Of a stretch of DNA of 64,000 bases, positions 25,811 through 35,192 are shown one piece after another. Numbering within the stretch: the stretch's first letter is position 1; the number at the start of each line of letters is the position of its first letter. Under the pieces are notes generated by a model. That model was not told the origin of the DNA. It did not search any database and worked only from the letters and a program-made list of their open reading frames with translations. The position numbers were made by a program, and so were the translations under genes. Source of the stretch: Pseudoteredinibacter isoporae (lineage in GTDB: Bacteria; Pseudomonadota; Gammaproteobacteria; Pseudomonadales; Cellvibrionaceae). The stretch lies in NCBI RefSeq assembly GCF_011602085.1, contig NZ_JAAONY010000003.1, forward strand, positions 186,001 to 250,000. Direction: 5' to 3'.

Positions 25811-25918
25811 CCCGGAAACCACCCAATACATGCAACTGCCTCTATCGGTATTTGGCTTGAGCATGAGTTTCCGGGGGCTTCTTCAGCAGGAAGCCCAAGC
25901 GAGCCCAATGGATGGGCT
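25811..25918. repeat. Cluster of inverted repeats between folD and truC
   Basis: Three pairings lie in 108 bases: CCCGGAAAC (25811) with GTTTCCGGG (25867), GGGCTTC (25875) with GAAGCCC (25890), and AGCCCA (25902) with TGGGCT (25913). The first two share a base at 25875. They could form a transcript structure affecting folD termination or truC expression, or be a repeat element; no U-tract is present. Confidence 0.55.
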
Positions 25919-25985
25919 ATCCGTCCCCCGAAAGCCCATACTGAAATTGAAGGCGGCAACGGAATCCGAAACAAAGCGCTGCCCT

Positions 25986-26771
25986 ATGACAGAAACTCTG
26001 CCCATTCTCTATCAAGACGAGCACCTCGTTGCTGTGAACAAACCCAGCGGCTTACTCGTGCACCGCAGTATGATTGATCGTCACGAAACTCGTTTTGCGA
26101 TGCAGATAGTGCGCGATCAAATCGGCCAACATGTTTTCCCCTTGCACCGATTGGATAAACCGACTTCCGGGGTTCTGGTTTTTGCATTGTCCAGTGAAAT
26201 CGCGTCTCTCATGAATCAACAACAGGAAACAGAAGGTCACAAATGGCAGAAAGGCTATTTGGCTGTTGTTCGCGGGTGGGCGCCGGAAGATATTTTTATT
26301 GATCACCCATTAAAAGAAAAGCTCGATAAAATAACCGACAAAAAAGCCCAGCAAGACAAACCCGCCCAAAGTGCCGAAACGCGAATAAAACGTCTGGCCA
26401 CCACCGAATTGGACGTCAAAATAGAAGGCTTTGATAAAAGCCGTTATTCTTTGGTTTGGGCTAAACCGAAACAAGGGCGAAAGCACCAGATACGTCGCCA
26501 CTGCAAACATATCAGCCACCCGATTATTGGCGATGCCAAACACGGGCGCGGTCGGCATAACCGATATTTTAAAGAGCACCTCGATTGCCCTCGCCTGCTT
26601 TTGCACGCGGCAAGCTTGAGTCTCAAACACCCAATGACCGAGCAGCCTATCGAACTGTGGGCCAGCCTGGATGATTGCTGGCAGCTGCTGCTCAATCGCT
26701 TTGACTGGCAGACACAGCTGCCCACTGAATTACAGACCCCAAAACATGAAGGTACGCATGATACGCCTTGA
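25986..26771 (+). CDS. truC: tRNA pseudouridine(65) synthase TruC
   Basis: A 261-residue protein from the ATG at 25986; the frame is open further upstream through a region of hairpins, which is rejected. The N-terminus (ILYQDEHLVAVNKPSGLLVHRS) is almost the E. coli TruC sequence. The catalytic Asp is in PLHRLDKPTSG. Later blocks KPKQGRKHQIRRHCKHISHPIIGD match TruC, which modifies U65 in tRNA. The end overlaps rsuA by 14 bases, so the two are probably co-translated. Confidence 0.92.
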   Translation: MTETLPILYQDEHLVAVNKPSGLLVHRSMIDRHETRFAMQIVRDQIGQHVFPLHRLDKPTSGVLVFALSSEIASLMNQQQETEGHKWQKGYLAVVRGWAPEDIFIDHPLKEKLDKITDKKAQQDKPAQSAETRIKRLATTELDVKIEGFDKSRYSLVWAKPKQGRKHQIRRHCKHISHPIIGDAKHGRGRHNRYFKEHLDCPRLLLHAASLSLKHPMTEQPIELWASLDDCWQLLLNRFDWQTQLPTELQTPKHEGTHDTP

Positions 26772-27447
26772 TAAATTTATCGCTTCCGCCACCGAGTTGT
26801 CTCGCAAGCAAGTGCTACGTTCTGCACGCCAAGGCCTTGTAAAAGTAAACGGCACTGTGCAAAAAGATCCGAGCATAAAGATCAATGAAAATGATCACAT
26901 AAGCATCGATGGCGAAACCGTCAGTGCAGCGCGCCCACGTTACTTTGTTCTGAACAAACCCCAGGGCTATGTGTGCACCAATCAGGATGACGAGCACCCA
27001 ACGGTTCTTGAGTTACTGGACGAACCCAGAAAAGACCAACTGCAAATCTGTGGTCGTTTGGATATCGACACCACCGGTCTGGTATTGATCAGTGATGATG
27101 GCCAGTGGAATCATCGCGTAACATCACCGAACAAAGGTCAAGGGAAATGTTATTACGTCTGCCTTGCTTCAGACATCAGCGATGAAGACATTGAGCAACT
27201 GAGAAATGGTATTCGTCTGCAAGGTGAACCCAAGCCCTGCAAACCTGCCGAGGTTGAACGCTTGTTCAGCAATGAATTGAATGTGACCATCAGCGAAGGC
27301 CGCTATCATCAGGTTAAGCGCATGTTTGGCGCTGTAAATAATCGCGTTATTGAACTTCACCGAAAGAGTGTTGGCCAAATTGATCTTGGCGATCTGGAAG
27401 AAGGCGAATATCGTGAGCTGAGCGAAGAAGAAGCCGCGTCTTTTTAA
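26758..27447 (+). CDS. rsuA: 16S rRNA pseudouridine(516) synthase RsuA
   Basis: A 229-residue protein (E. coli 231). The start is the ATG at 26758 with AAGGT just upstream, inside the end of truC. An S4 RNA-binding domain (MIRLDKFIASATELSRKQV) is followed by the catalytic domain. YFVLNKPQGYVC, the catalytic Asp in GRLDIDTTGLVL, and ISEGRYHQVKRMF are near-identical to E. coli RsuA. It modifies U516 of 16S rRNA during 30S assembly. Confidence 0.93.
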   Translation: MIRLDKFIASATELSRKQVLRSARQGLVKVNGTVQKDPSIKINENDHISIDGETVSAARPRYFVLNKPQGYVCTNQDDEHPTVLELLDEPRKDQLQICGRLDIDTTGLVLISDDGQWNHRVTSPNKGQGKCYYVCLASDISDEDIEQLRNGIRLQGEPKPCKPAEVERLFSNELNVTISEGRYHQVKRMFGAVNNRVIELHRKSVGQIDLGDLEEGEYRELSEEEAASF

Positions 27448-27545
27448 GCTGCCTTTAAGCCGCTTTTAAATTCCTTTTAAACGCTTTATTCAAATAAGAG
27501 CTTGATTCGAATAACGACCCAACTCCGACCAGGAATGAAACAACA

Positions 27546-28562
27546 ATGGATACCGCCATACAGCTTTGCCTGCCCTATTTGAGCCATAGCAAAAACAGCA
27601 TGCTTTGCCTGGATGAAAATACATTGGGTAGTATTGCTTCGCTTCCTGAAGGCTGCAAGATCATTAGCAACCGCTTTGATGTGGCAGCTGCGATCCCTGG
27701 CGCCAGGTTTAGCGATTGGAAAATAGAAGCTGATCAACTCGATTGTCTAGCATTTCGTTTGAGCAAGGAAAAGGCCGTCAACCACCACATCATCAACCAG
27801 GCCATTTCTGCACTGAGCAATGGCGGCACCCTCGTCTTTTCTGGCCAGAAAAATCAAGGCATTAAGAGCTACGCCAAATCCGTGAAAAAGCTGCTAGGCA
27901 ACTGCGACATTGAAAAGCATGGGCTCGACTATCTCTGCACCGCTACCATAAATAACAAGCCAAACGAACTTCTGGACGATCAAAACTACTCACAGCTGCG
28001 CCCTACATTGGAATTTCAAGGTTTTGAGCTACAGAGTAAACCCGGGCAGTTTGGCTGGAATAAACTCGATCAAGGCAGCCTGCTTTTGCTGGAAGCCATT
28101 CAGTCAGAGTTTGAGCAAAATGCTGTAAAGCGCGTGCTTGATCTCGGCTGCGGCTATGGATTCCTCAGCGTCGGCATGGCCCTGCAACAGCAACCTGAAT
28201 ACCTCTGCGCCAGCGACAACAATGCAGCGGCCATCGCGAGCTGTCTCGCCAATCTGAAAAATCTTCAGGACAATCAGCAAGCCAAGCTTGAGTATGACGT
28301 TATTCCTGATGACTGTGCCAGGAATATCGATCAGCGCTTTGATACAGTGGTCTGCAACCCCCCTTTCCATCAGGGCTTTGATGTCGAAAATCAACTCACC
28401 GACAAGTTTCTGGAAAGCGCAAAAACGCATTTATCAGAAGGCGGCCGCGCGTATTTTGTGGTTAACAGTTTTATCGGAATTGAGAAGAAAGCCAAAGCGT
28501 ATTTCAAGCAGATCGACTGCCTGGAAAACAATAAGCAGTTTAAGATTTTGCGTTTCCAGTAA
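27546..28562 (+). CDS. rsmC: 16S rRNA guanine-N2 methyltransferase, RsmC type
   Basis: A 338-residue protein with the two-lobed layout of RsmC/RlmG: a degenerate N-terminal methyltransferase-like half and an active C-terminal half. The SAM site is VLDLGCGYGFLSVGMA and the catalytic motif VVCNPPFH. The linker QSKPGQFGWNKLDQGSLLLL matches RsmC (G1207 of 16S rRNA); RlmG is the alternative. It follows rsuA by 98 bases, giving a run of three RNA-modification genes after folD. Confidence 0.8.
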   Translation: MDTAIQLCLPYLSHSKNSMLCLDENTLGSIASLPEGCKIISNRFDVAAAIPGARFSDWKIEADQLDCLAFRLSKEKAVNHHIINQAISALSNGGTLVFSGQKNQGIKSYAKSVKKLLGNCDIEKHGLDYLCTATINNKPNELLDDQNYSQLRPTLEFQGFELQSKPGQFGWNKLDQGSLLLLEAIQSEFEQNAVKRVLDLGCGYGFLSVGMALQQQPEYLCASDNNAAAIASCLANLKNLQDNQQAKLEYDVIPDDCARNIDQRFDTVVCNPPFHQGFDVENQLTDKFLESAKTHLSEGGRAYFVVNSFIGIEKKAKAYFKQIDCLENNKQFKILRFQ

Positions 28563-28586
28563 AGATACTGAAGTAGAAAGAAAATA

Positions 28587-28609
28587 GCCAAGTGCAACAA
28601 ACACTTGGC
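28587..28609 (-). terminator. Terminator at the rsmC/deoD convergence
   Basis: GCCAAGTG and CACTTGGC form an 8-bp stem with a 7-base loop. On the minus strand it is followed by TATTTTCTTTC, so it best fits termination of the deo operon. Confidence 0.65.
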
Positions 28610-28632
28610 CAGCATTCATAATAGAAAAGTTC

Positions 28633-29340
28633 TTAAGCGGAAACCGTCGCTAAACCCAGCTCAATCATTTGATCGAACGTTGTCTGGCGCTCTTCTGTGC
28701 TCAATGCAGCGCCCGTACGAATATGGTCACTTACCGTTGCAATGGCCAGGGCTTCCACACCAAACTCGGCCGCAACGGAATACACCGCAGCCGCTTCCAT
28801 CTCAATAGCGAGAATATTGTATTTGGCCAGGCGATCGTAGATATCGCCCTCTGGCCAGTAAAACAAATCACTGGTAAAGATTGAACCGATGCGATGCTGG
28901 GTTCCCAAAGCTCGTGCCGAATTCACCGCTTTTTCCAGCAATCCATAACTTGCCGTAGCCGCAAAATCAAAAGGCCCCAAACGCTGTTTCATCGCTGCCG
29001 AATCTGTCGAGGCGCCCTGGGCAATAATAATATCGCGCAGCTGTACATCCGGATGCACCGCCCCGCAACTTCCCACACGCAACATACGCTTTACGCCATA
29101 GTGTTGTACCAGTTCAGTGCAATAAATCAGCGCCGATGGCGTACCCATACCATGGGCCATCACTGAAAGCGGCTCACCTTTATAGCTACCCGTAAAGCCC
29201 AGCATATTGCGAACATCAGTCACCTGTTTGGCATCATCCAAAAAGGTTTCTGCAATATATTTTGCACGCAACGGATCGCCGGGCATGATTACGGTTTCTG
29301 CAAAAGCCCCATCGGGCGCGTTCATATGCAGTGATGGCAT
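28633..29340 (-). CDS. deoD: Purine-nucleoside phosphorylase DeoD
   Basis: A 235-residue protein of the hexameric low-molecular-weight family. The signatures are VIMPGDPLRAKYIAE, GHGMG-like HGMGTPSALIY, VGSCGAV, the catalytic Asp in TVSDHIRTG, and EMEAAAVYS. It cleaves purine (deoxy)nucleosides with phosphate to base and pentose-1-phosphate. AAGGT precedes the ATG. It is last of three salvage genes; the pentose-1-phosphate made here is the substrate of DeoB, encoded just upstream. Confidence 0.96.
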   Translation of the reverse strand: MPSLHMNAPDGAFAETVIMPGDPLRAKYIAETFLDDAKQVTDVRNMLGFTGSYKGEPLSVMAHGMGTPSALIYCTELVQHYGVKRMLRVGSCGAVHPDVQLRDIIIAQGASTDSAAMKQRLGPFDFAATASYGLLEKAVNSARALGTQHRIGSIFTSDLFYWPEGDIYDRLAKYNILAIEMEAAAVYSVAAEFGVEALAIATVSDHIRTGAALSTEERQTTFDQMIELGLATVSA

Positions 29341-29432
29341 ATTTTTACCTTATTTTCTGTTTCACTTTCTCAAGTTAATCTCGGAAAGCGTAAAAATGAA
29401 TATCTAAGTGTGATTAGGTGTATGAATAAAAA

Positions 29433-30734
29433 TCAAGACACGAGAAAGCTTTCGCCGTAGGGCAAGGCTTCCAAGCCAAAATAGCCCGCCAGACTCTGGC
29501 CTATATCTGCAAAACTGTTGCGTTTACCAACATTCTCGGCAGCCAGCGTTTTTCCATAGGCCAATACCGGAACATGTTCGCGGGTATGGTCAGTCCCCGG
29601 CCAACTTGGATCGCAACCGTGATCAGCACTGATCAACAGGATATCGTTTTCGCTCATGGAATCCATTAAGCGCGGCAACATTGCATCAAATGCTTCCAGG
29701 GCTTGGGCGTAACCGTTCACATCACGTCGATGGCCATAGCTTGAATCGAAATCGACAAAATTAGTAAACACCAAGGTCTTATCGCCAGCGTCATTCAAAG
29801 CCTTTATGGTTTGTTCAAACAAAGCCTCAATACCATTGGCCTTATAACGCTGGCTGATACCTTGCTGGGCAAAAATGTCGGCAATCTTGCCTACAGAAAA
29901 AACGTTTCCTTGAGCTGCAATCAACTTATCAAGCAAGGTGGCTTCCGGTGGTGGTACCGAATAATCTCTACGATTACCCGTGCGTGTGAAGTTATCAGCA
30001 CAGGAGCCCACAAATGGCCTGGCAATCACACGACCAACATTTAACCCTGGCATTTGATCGAGAATAGCCCGCGTTTTTTCACACAGCGCCAACAAACGGT
30101 CGAGACCAAAGCTTTCTTCATGAGCGGCTATCTGCACCACACTATCGGCCGAGGTGTAGATAATGGGCTTACCTGTAGCCATATGCTCCTCGCCTAAACG
30201 AGCAATAATCTCGGTGCCGGAGGCGTGACAATTTGCCAGTACACCGCTTAAATCACCCGCCTCGATAATGGCCTGCAATAGCTCCTTCGGGAAGCTGTTG
30301 GTCTTGTCGGAAAAATAGCTCCAGTCAAAAAATACCGGAACACCACTCATTTCCCAATGGCCGCTTGAGGTGTCTTTGCCAGTGCTCAACTCTTTGGCAA
30401 ATCCGTAGCGTCCAATAAGCGTTGAAGTATCGTTTTCAACTAACGCATTCAATGCAGGAATTGAGGCATCACTGGCCTGAGCCGCATTGAATAAACCCAG
30501 TTGCTTAAGGTTAGGCAAATGCAATGGGCCACTGCGTCCGTTTTCACAGCGCCCTTCGGCGCAATACTGAGCGATATGCCCGAGGGTATTGGAACCCGCA
30601 TCACCGAAACTTTCGGCATCTTCGCTGGCGCCAACTCCGAAAGAGTCCAGCACCAGGAGAATTGCACGTCCGAGCCGGCCTTTTGCCGAGGACTCGATGT
30701 TCGATGAAAAATTCACAGAGCTTTCATTCGCCAT
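29433..30734 (-). CDS. deoB: Phosphopentomutase DeoB
   Basis: About 433 residues from the ATG at 30734; a GTG three codons earlier is possible. An alkaline-phosphatase-fold metalloenzyme: [16 protein letters not shown] at the start, [17 protein letters not shown]-like and metal ligands in [22 protein letters not shown]. It converts (deoxy)ribose-1-phosphate to the 5-phosphate. The N-terminus has an extra Ser/Asn-rich stretch of about 20 residues. It stands between the phosphoribosyltransferase and deoD. Confidence 0.95.
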   Translation of the reverse strand: MANESSVNFSSNIESSAKGRLGRAILLVLDSFGVGASEDAESFGDAGSNTLGHIAQYCAEGRCENGRSGPLHLPNLKQLGLFNAAQASDASIPALNALVENDTSTLIGRYGFAKELSTGKDTSSGHWEMSGVPVFFDWSYFSDKTNSFPKELLQAIIEAGDLSGVLANCHASGTEIIARLGEEHMATGKPIIYTSADSVVQIAAHEESFGLDRLLALCEKTRAILDQMPGLNVGRVIARPFVGSCADNFTRTGNRRDYSVPPPEATLLDKLIAAQGNVFSVGKIADIFAQQGISQRYKANGIEALFEQTIKALNDAGDKTLVFTNFVDFDSSYGHRRDVNGYAQALEAFDAMLPRLMDSMSENDILLISADHGCDPSWPGTDHTREHVPVLAYGKTLAAENVGKRNSFADIGQSLAGYFGLEALPYGESFLVS

Positions 30735-30777
30735 AAACCACACTCGTTCATTGAATAGCTGAGCGTCAATTTAGCAA

Positions 30778-31359
30778 TCAGTCTTGAGCCGGAGCCCACT
30801 CACGCAGCTTATCCATCATGCTGCCCAAGCCCGCCTTGTTTTCCTGAATCTCATCGTGGTTCAGCCCCAGAATTTCATGGGGAAACACCAGCCACTCTTC
30901 CGATTCATGAACGTAGAAATCCGGTTGACTGTCTGTTTTGTTGTTCTTGGGTTTGTAATATAAAGTCGCAACACGCACATCCGCCGGAGTGTTTTTGCGG
31001 CAGCGAGCTTTCAGCTCTCTTAAAACCGCCTGCACGCTCAGACCACTGTCATAGATATCATCAACGATCAGCAGACTGTCTTCGGCATTAATTTTATCGA
31101 CAATATACCCCAGGCCATGCACACGAACATTATCACTACGCTTGCCAATGCCGTCGTAGGAAGAGGTTCGGATTGCAATGTGGTCTGATTCAACACCACA
31201 GTACTCCAACAGCTCCTGCACCACAATGCCAACGGGTGTGCCGCCACGCCATACACCGACAATATAATTCGGACGAAAGCCGCTCTCAAAAATCTGGGCC
31301 GCTAGCTTAAAAGAATCCTCGTACAAGGACTGGGGCGAAATATACGTTTTCTCTATCAC
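30778..31359 (-). CDS. Purine-type phosphoribosyltransferase
   Basis: A 193-residue type I phosphoribosyltransferase (GTG start). The PRPP motif is LLIVDDIYDSGLS and the early loop VGVWRGGTPVG. The hood region and the C-terminal FYVHESEEWLVFPHEI pattern match hypoxanthine/xanthine-type enzymes that convert bases to nucleotides with PRPP. First gene of a probable operon with deoB and deoD (gap 43 bases), which together recycle purine nucleosides. The exact base preference cannot be read. Confidence 0.85.
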   Translation of the reverse strand: MIEKTYISPQSLYEDSFKLAAQIFESGFRPNYIVGVWRGGTPVGIVVQELLEYCGVESDHIAIRTSSYDGIGKRSDNVRVHGLGYIVDKINAEDSLLIVDDIYDSGLSVQAVLRELKARCRKNTPADVRVATLYYKPKNNKTDSQPDFYVHESEEWLVFPHEILGLNHDEIQENKAGLGSMMDKLREWAPAQD

Positions 31360-31677
31360 AGACTTACCTACCTAAACTGTTTTCACTAGCCTGCCTGACA
31401 GGCTCCTCTTGCGGCATTTATCCCAGCGTCAAGCGTGCCCTATGCCTACCCGGAGAGAAGGCATTCAGTGTAGCAAAGCAAAAGCTTGGAGCTGGATCAA
31501 ACGTCATTGATCGCGAGCGCTATACGCAATGTGGTATTGACACTGCGACATAGTGAGGACTGTCAATAGCCCATAACCACTGTGGGTAAAACGGGAATCG
31601 ACAAGTCGAAGGCAAGACGATAAATACGTGCCGTAAAACGGCGATGATAGCCAGCCTGAGGTCGCCTGTCAAAAGCC
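31360..31677. other. Intergenic stretch of 318 bp
   Basis: Expected to hold the promoter of the salvage operon (minus) and the 3' end of the pseudouridine synthase transcript. It contains a perfect 8-bp inverted repeat TATTGACA/TGTCAATA with an 18-bp spacer (31535-31568) and a small GCCGT/ACGGC hairpin near 31630. No gene seen. Confidence 0.4.
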
Positions 31678-32466
31678 TCAGACCGGCCAGCTCAGGGCCT
31701 CTGGCCGAGAGAACGCCTCTAGAGCAAGCTCACATTCACCGTTCGGCGTCGAGTCGGGCAATAACCAGGGAAACGCCCTGTCTTCAGACATCGGATCACA
31801 CTGAAAACAATAGTCATTGCCTGCCAGGTGAAAAGCCAGCTGATAGGCATGCAGATAGAAGCCTGCGGAGTTTTCGATAGCTTCCTGGCACCCATAGAGA
31901 GCATCACCCAGGATGGGGCTGCCCAGGCTTTTCATGGCCACCCTGAGCTGGTGAGTTTTCCCTGTGCGTGGTCGCCAGAGGAACAGGCGATAGCCCTGCC
32001 CTAATCCCCGGCTGAAAAATTGGCTGTGAGCATAATTGTCTTTCCCTGAAGTCAGTCTCCAGGCACCACGGCGAGCTTTCTGCATACCCCCTTTGACGGC
32101 GCCCTGCTTCTTCTTGGGTTTGTGCTTGCTTAAAGCGAGGTAGTATTTTTGCACCCGCCCTTGCGAAAAGGCCTCGCCCAGCTCACGGGCTACCTCAGCC
32201 CGGCGGCCCAGAAGCAGCAAGCCTGAGGTGCCCTTATCCAACCGATGGAGCGGAAAAAGCGGCTGATCGATAAGCTTATCTTCCAATAAACACTGTTGAA
32301 CCCGATTAAAAAGTCCGAGCTGACGTATCGTTTGATTTTGACCCTCCACCTCATCGTGAAAGCCAATACCTGCCGCCTTGTTGATCAGAACAAAATGTTC
32401 ATTCAGCGCCAGTAACTCAAAGCCCTGGGCGGCATAAGCTTCTCTGTTTGAATCTGGCCTCGTCAT
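31678..32466 (-). CDS. RluA-family pseudouridine synthase (TIGR01621-like)
   Basis: A 262-residue protein. The ATG at 32466 overlaps the recQ stop as ATGA, indicating translational coupling; longer frames upstream lie inside recQ. The catalytic Asp is in [40 protein letters not shown] is the conserved RNA-binding block. There is no S4 domain. A Lys-rich insert ([14 protein letters not shown]) marks the subfamily often found next to other genes in Vibrio and Pseudomonas relatives. RNA target unknown. Confidence 0.85.
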   Translation of the reverse strand: MTRPDSNREAYAAQGFELLALNEHFVLINKAAGIGFHDEVEGQNQTIRQLGLFNRVQQCLLEDKLIDQPLFPLHRLDKGTSGLLLLGRRAEVARELGEAFSQGRVQKYYLALSKHKPKKKQGAVKGGMQKARRGAWRLTSGKDNYAHSQFFSRGLGQGYRLFLWRPRTGKTHQLRVAMKSLGSPILGDALYGCQEAIENSAGFYLHAYQLAFHLAGNDYCFQCDPMSEDRAFPWLLPDSTPNGECELALEAFSRPEALSWPV

Positions 32467-34628
32467 GCCATTCCCAAGGCCGGGGCCAAACGTGCTGCAC
32501 GCACACAACGGATTTCGGCATAGCTGTAACATTCATCCAGTGCTTCAAATACCGGTTTTAAACGCAGTGGTTCGCCATTCGCCTGACTGGTCGCTTCAAC
32601 TTCATCCAAAGCCTCTTCAATGGCCTGAATATCTTCACTTTGCAGCGCTAGAACGTCATCAATCAGTAAGGCACCGTCACTGAGCAGTTGCTCAAGGTGC
32701 TGATAGATCGTGGTTTCCTTTAAGGCGCGCTGCTGAGAAATGGTGGGGATATCCATCCCGGCTTTAAACAAGGTGTAGGTTTGATAAATCGTGTGTTCAT
32801 CTTCCGCGTTTGCCGCAGTCTCATCCTCGGAATACTCCAGCAAACAGTCCAGAAAAGCCTCACCATACAACTCCAGCTTGCTGTCACCGATACCACTGAT
32901 GTTGGAAAGGTCGTCTAAGGTTTTCGGCGACAAACGAATCATTTCCATCAATGTGGCATCGTGGAAAATCATATAAGGTGGCAGGTCCTGCTCCAGAGCC
33001 AGCTCCTTACGCAATGCCCGTAAGGCTTCCCAAAGCGCCTGCTCACCTTCTTTGAGAAAACTCTTCCCGGCTTTGGCCGATTTTTGCTTGCCGCTTTTGC
33101 TCCGCAAGGCTTCTTTACGCAAAAACAGCGCCTGCTTACCTTGCAAAACGGCGCGACACGATTCCGAGAGACGCAGACCGCCAAATGCGCTGACATCCAC
33201 ATTCAACAAACCCTGAGCGACAAGCTGACGAAAAACATTTCGCCACTGGGTCGCATTCAATTCCTTACCAATGCCGTAGGTGCTTAAAGACTGATGGGAA
33301 AACTGACGAATTTTTTCGGTTTCCTTACCCAGCAAAATATCGATAAGGTGGTTCACGCCAAAACGCTGTCCACTGCGGTATACGGTGCTTAATGCTTTTT
33401 GTGCCGCTTCACTGGCATCCCAGGTTTCTGGTGGTGTAATGCAGTTATCGCAATTCCCGCAAGGTTCTGGCAGCTCTTCACCAAAATAGGCCAGCAGGGT
33501 TTGACGCCGACAACTTGTCAATTCACATAAACCCAACATGGCATCCAGGCGGTGGCGCTCCTGCCGCTTGAATTGTTCGGAACCGTTTGAACCTTCGGCC
33601 ATCTGGCGCAATTTAATGACATCCTGTAAACCGTAAATCATCCAGGCTGTTGCGTCTGCCCCATCACGCCCCGCACGACCGGTTTCCTGATAATACGCCT
33701 CAACACTTTTTGGTAAATCCAGATGGGCAACAAAACGCACATCGGGTTTATCGATACCCATGCCAAAGGCAATGGTTGCGACGATGATCAGATTTTCTTC
33801 CCGCAAGAAGCGGTCCTGATGTTCCTGCCTCATCGACTGGCCCAAGCCTGCATGATACGGCAAGGCCTTAAAGCCCTGCCGCTGTAAAAACTCGGCGATA
33901 TCTTCAACTTTTTTGCGCGACAAGCAATACACGACGCCCGCAGCCTGGGGATATTCCTTTTCCAAAAACTGCAGCAACTGACGCTTGCCATCTTGTTTTT
34001 GTTCAATGCGATACTGAATATTGCTGCGATCAAAACCACAAATAAAATGGCGCTGCTCACGCAGTTGCAAGCGCGCGACGATTTCCTCTCGGGTGTTTTC
34101 ATCGGCTGTTGCCGTCAAGGCGATACGCGGAACCTCGGGAAATCGATTCATCAGTTCTGCGAGGTGCAAATAATCCGCTCGGAAATCATGCCCCCACTGG
34201 GAAACACAGTGGGCCTCATCCACCGCAAACAGAGCAATATGCAATTGCTCCAACAGTGCTGCAAAGGACGGCGTATTAAAACGCTCGGGCGCAACATACA
34301 AAAGATCGATATGCCCTTCACGCAAGCCCTGCTCCACCGCCATGGCTTCTTGATGGCTGATAGAGGAATTGAGAAAAGCGGCCGATATGCCCAACTGAGC
34401 CAGAGCATCGACCTGGTTTTGCATCAATGCAATCAGGGGAGAAACAACAATCGCCACACCAGGTCGTGCCAGAGCCGGGATTTGATAACACAGGGATTTA
34501 CCGCCCCCGGTCGGCATAATGACCAGGGCATCATCACCCGTAATTACGGTGTTTATGATCTCTTCCTGGGGAGCCCTGAAAGCGGAATAGCCGAAGCGGT
34601 GTTGGAGTATATCGAGAGCTGAATTCAT
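32463..34628 (-). CDS. recQ: ATP-dependent DNA helicase RecQ
   Basis: A 721-residue protein from the ATG at 34628 ([14 protein letters not shown]), the usual RecQ start; a longer frame adds 20 unlikely residues. Motifs in order: Walker [17 protein letters not shown] box [21 protein letters not shown], motif [12 protein letters not shown], zinc cysteines (C, then CGNCDNC), RQC, and an HRDC domain near 560-640. It is about 110 residues longer than E. coli RecQ: a C-terminal helix-turn-helix (HTH_40-like, [20 protein letters not shown]) is added. It unwinds DNA in recombination and fork repair. Confidence 0.95.
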   Translation of the reverse strand: MNSALDILQHRFGYSAFRAPQEEIINTVITGDDALVIMPTGGGKSLCYQIPALARPGVAIVVSPLIALMQNQVDALAQLGISAAFLNSSISHQEAMAVEQGLREGHIDLLYVAPERFNTPSFAALLEQLHIALFAVDEAHCVSQWGHDFRADYLHLAELMNRFPEVPRIALTATADENTREEIVARLQLREQRHFICGFDRSNIQYRIEQKQDGKRQLLQFLEKEYPQAAGVVYCLSRKKVEDIAEFLQRQGFKALPYHAGLGQSMRQEHQDRFLREENLIIVATIAFGMGIDKPDVRFVAHLDLPKSVEAYYQETGRAGRDGADATAWMIYGLQDVIKLRQMAEGSNGSEQFKRQERHRLDAMLGLCELTSCRRQTLLAYFGEELPEPCGNCDNCITPPETWDASEAAQKALSTVYRSGQRFGVNHLIDILLGKETEKIRQFSHQSLSTYGIGKELNATQWRNVFRQLVAQGLLNVDVSAFGGLRLSESCRAVLQGKQALFLRKEALRSKSGKQKSAKAGKSFLKEGEQALWEALRALRKELALEQDLPPYMIFHDATLMEMIRLSPKTLDDLSNISGIGDSKLELYGEAFLDCLLEYSEDETAANAEDEHTIYQTYTLFKAGMDIPTISQQRALKETTIYQHLEQLLSDGALLIDDVLALQSEDIQAIEEALDEVEATSQANGEPLRLKPVFEALDECYSYAEIRCVRAARLAPALGMA

Positions 34629-34859
34629 GGCCGTCAGTATACCCCGAAGCCCGCCCGAACACTTAAGACAAATCGTTGATTTAAGCACCCAAGGCAGAAC
34701 CCAACCCTCGTCGCCTTCCCGATTTCTCCATGATGCCGTCAGGCAGCACTCAAACTGGACATTTTTCGGACAATTCGATGCAATTCCTGGGCTCAGATCA
34801 ATACATGCTCATCGAATTTGTTTATGATCAAAGCCATAACACAACAAAGGAAGAACACC

Positions 34860-35126
34860 ATGCAATACGATGTTTTTAAAGAGGTGCTGCCGGTATTTCC
34901 CATGGGACGGTACCTGGTCAATAGCTTCCAGCTGCGCAACCTGATTCAACATGAGGGCTGCAAAGGGGTCGCTACGCGCATTTTGCATGTAGGCACGATT
35001 TTACTGGATAAGGAAGATCTCTGTGCCCGCCTCGCCAGTGATTGCCACCCTCGCCTGGATGACATCAAAATCACCTGTCTGGACGGTGAGATCATCATCG
35101 ACAATCCGGATCTCGGCTGCCAGTAG
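34860..35126 (+). CDS. 88-residue conserved-looking protein of unknown function
   Basis: The ATG at 34860 is preceded by AAGGAAG at good spacing; the frame is open 14 codons further, without a site. The product is a soluble mixed alpha/beta protein with four cysteines, no signal peptide and no recognised domain (MQYDVFKEVLPVFPMGRYLV ... ITCLDGEIIIDNPDLG). Single gene, divergent from recQ and convergent with the DUF885 gene. Confidence 0.6.
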   Translation: MQYDVFKEVLPVFPMGRYLVNSFQLRNLIQHEGCKGVATRILHVGTILLDKEDLCARLASDCHPRLDDIKITCLDGEIIIDNPDLGCQ

Positions 35127-35192
35127 GCACATAGAAAAGCGGCAGCCCTATGAGCTGCCGCCAATCATTTTTAAGCTCTGTTGAGCGAGCAC

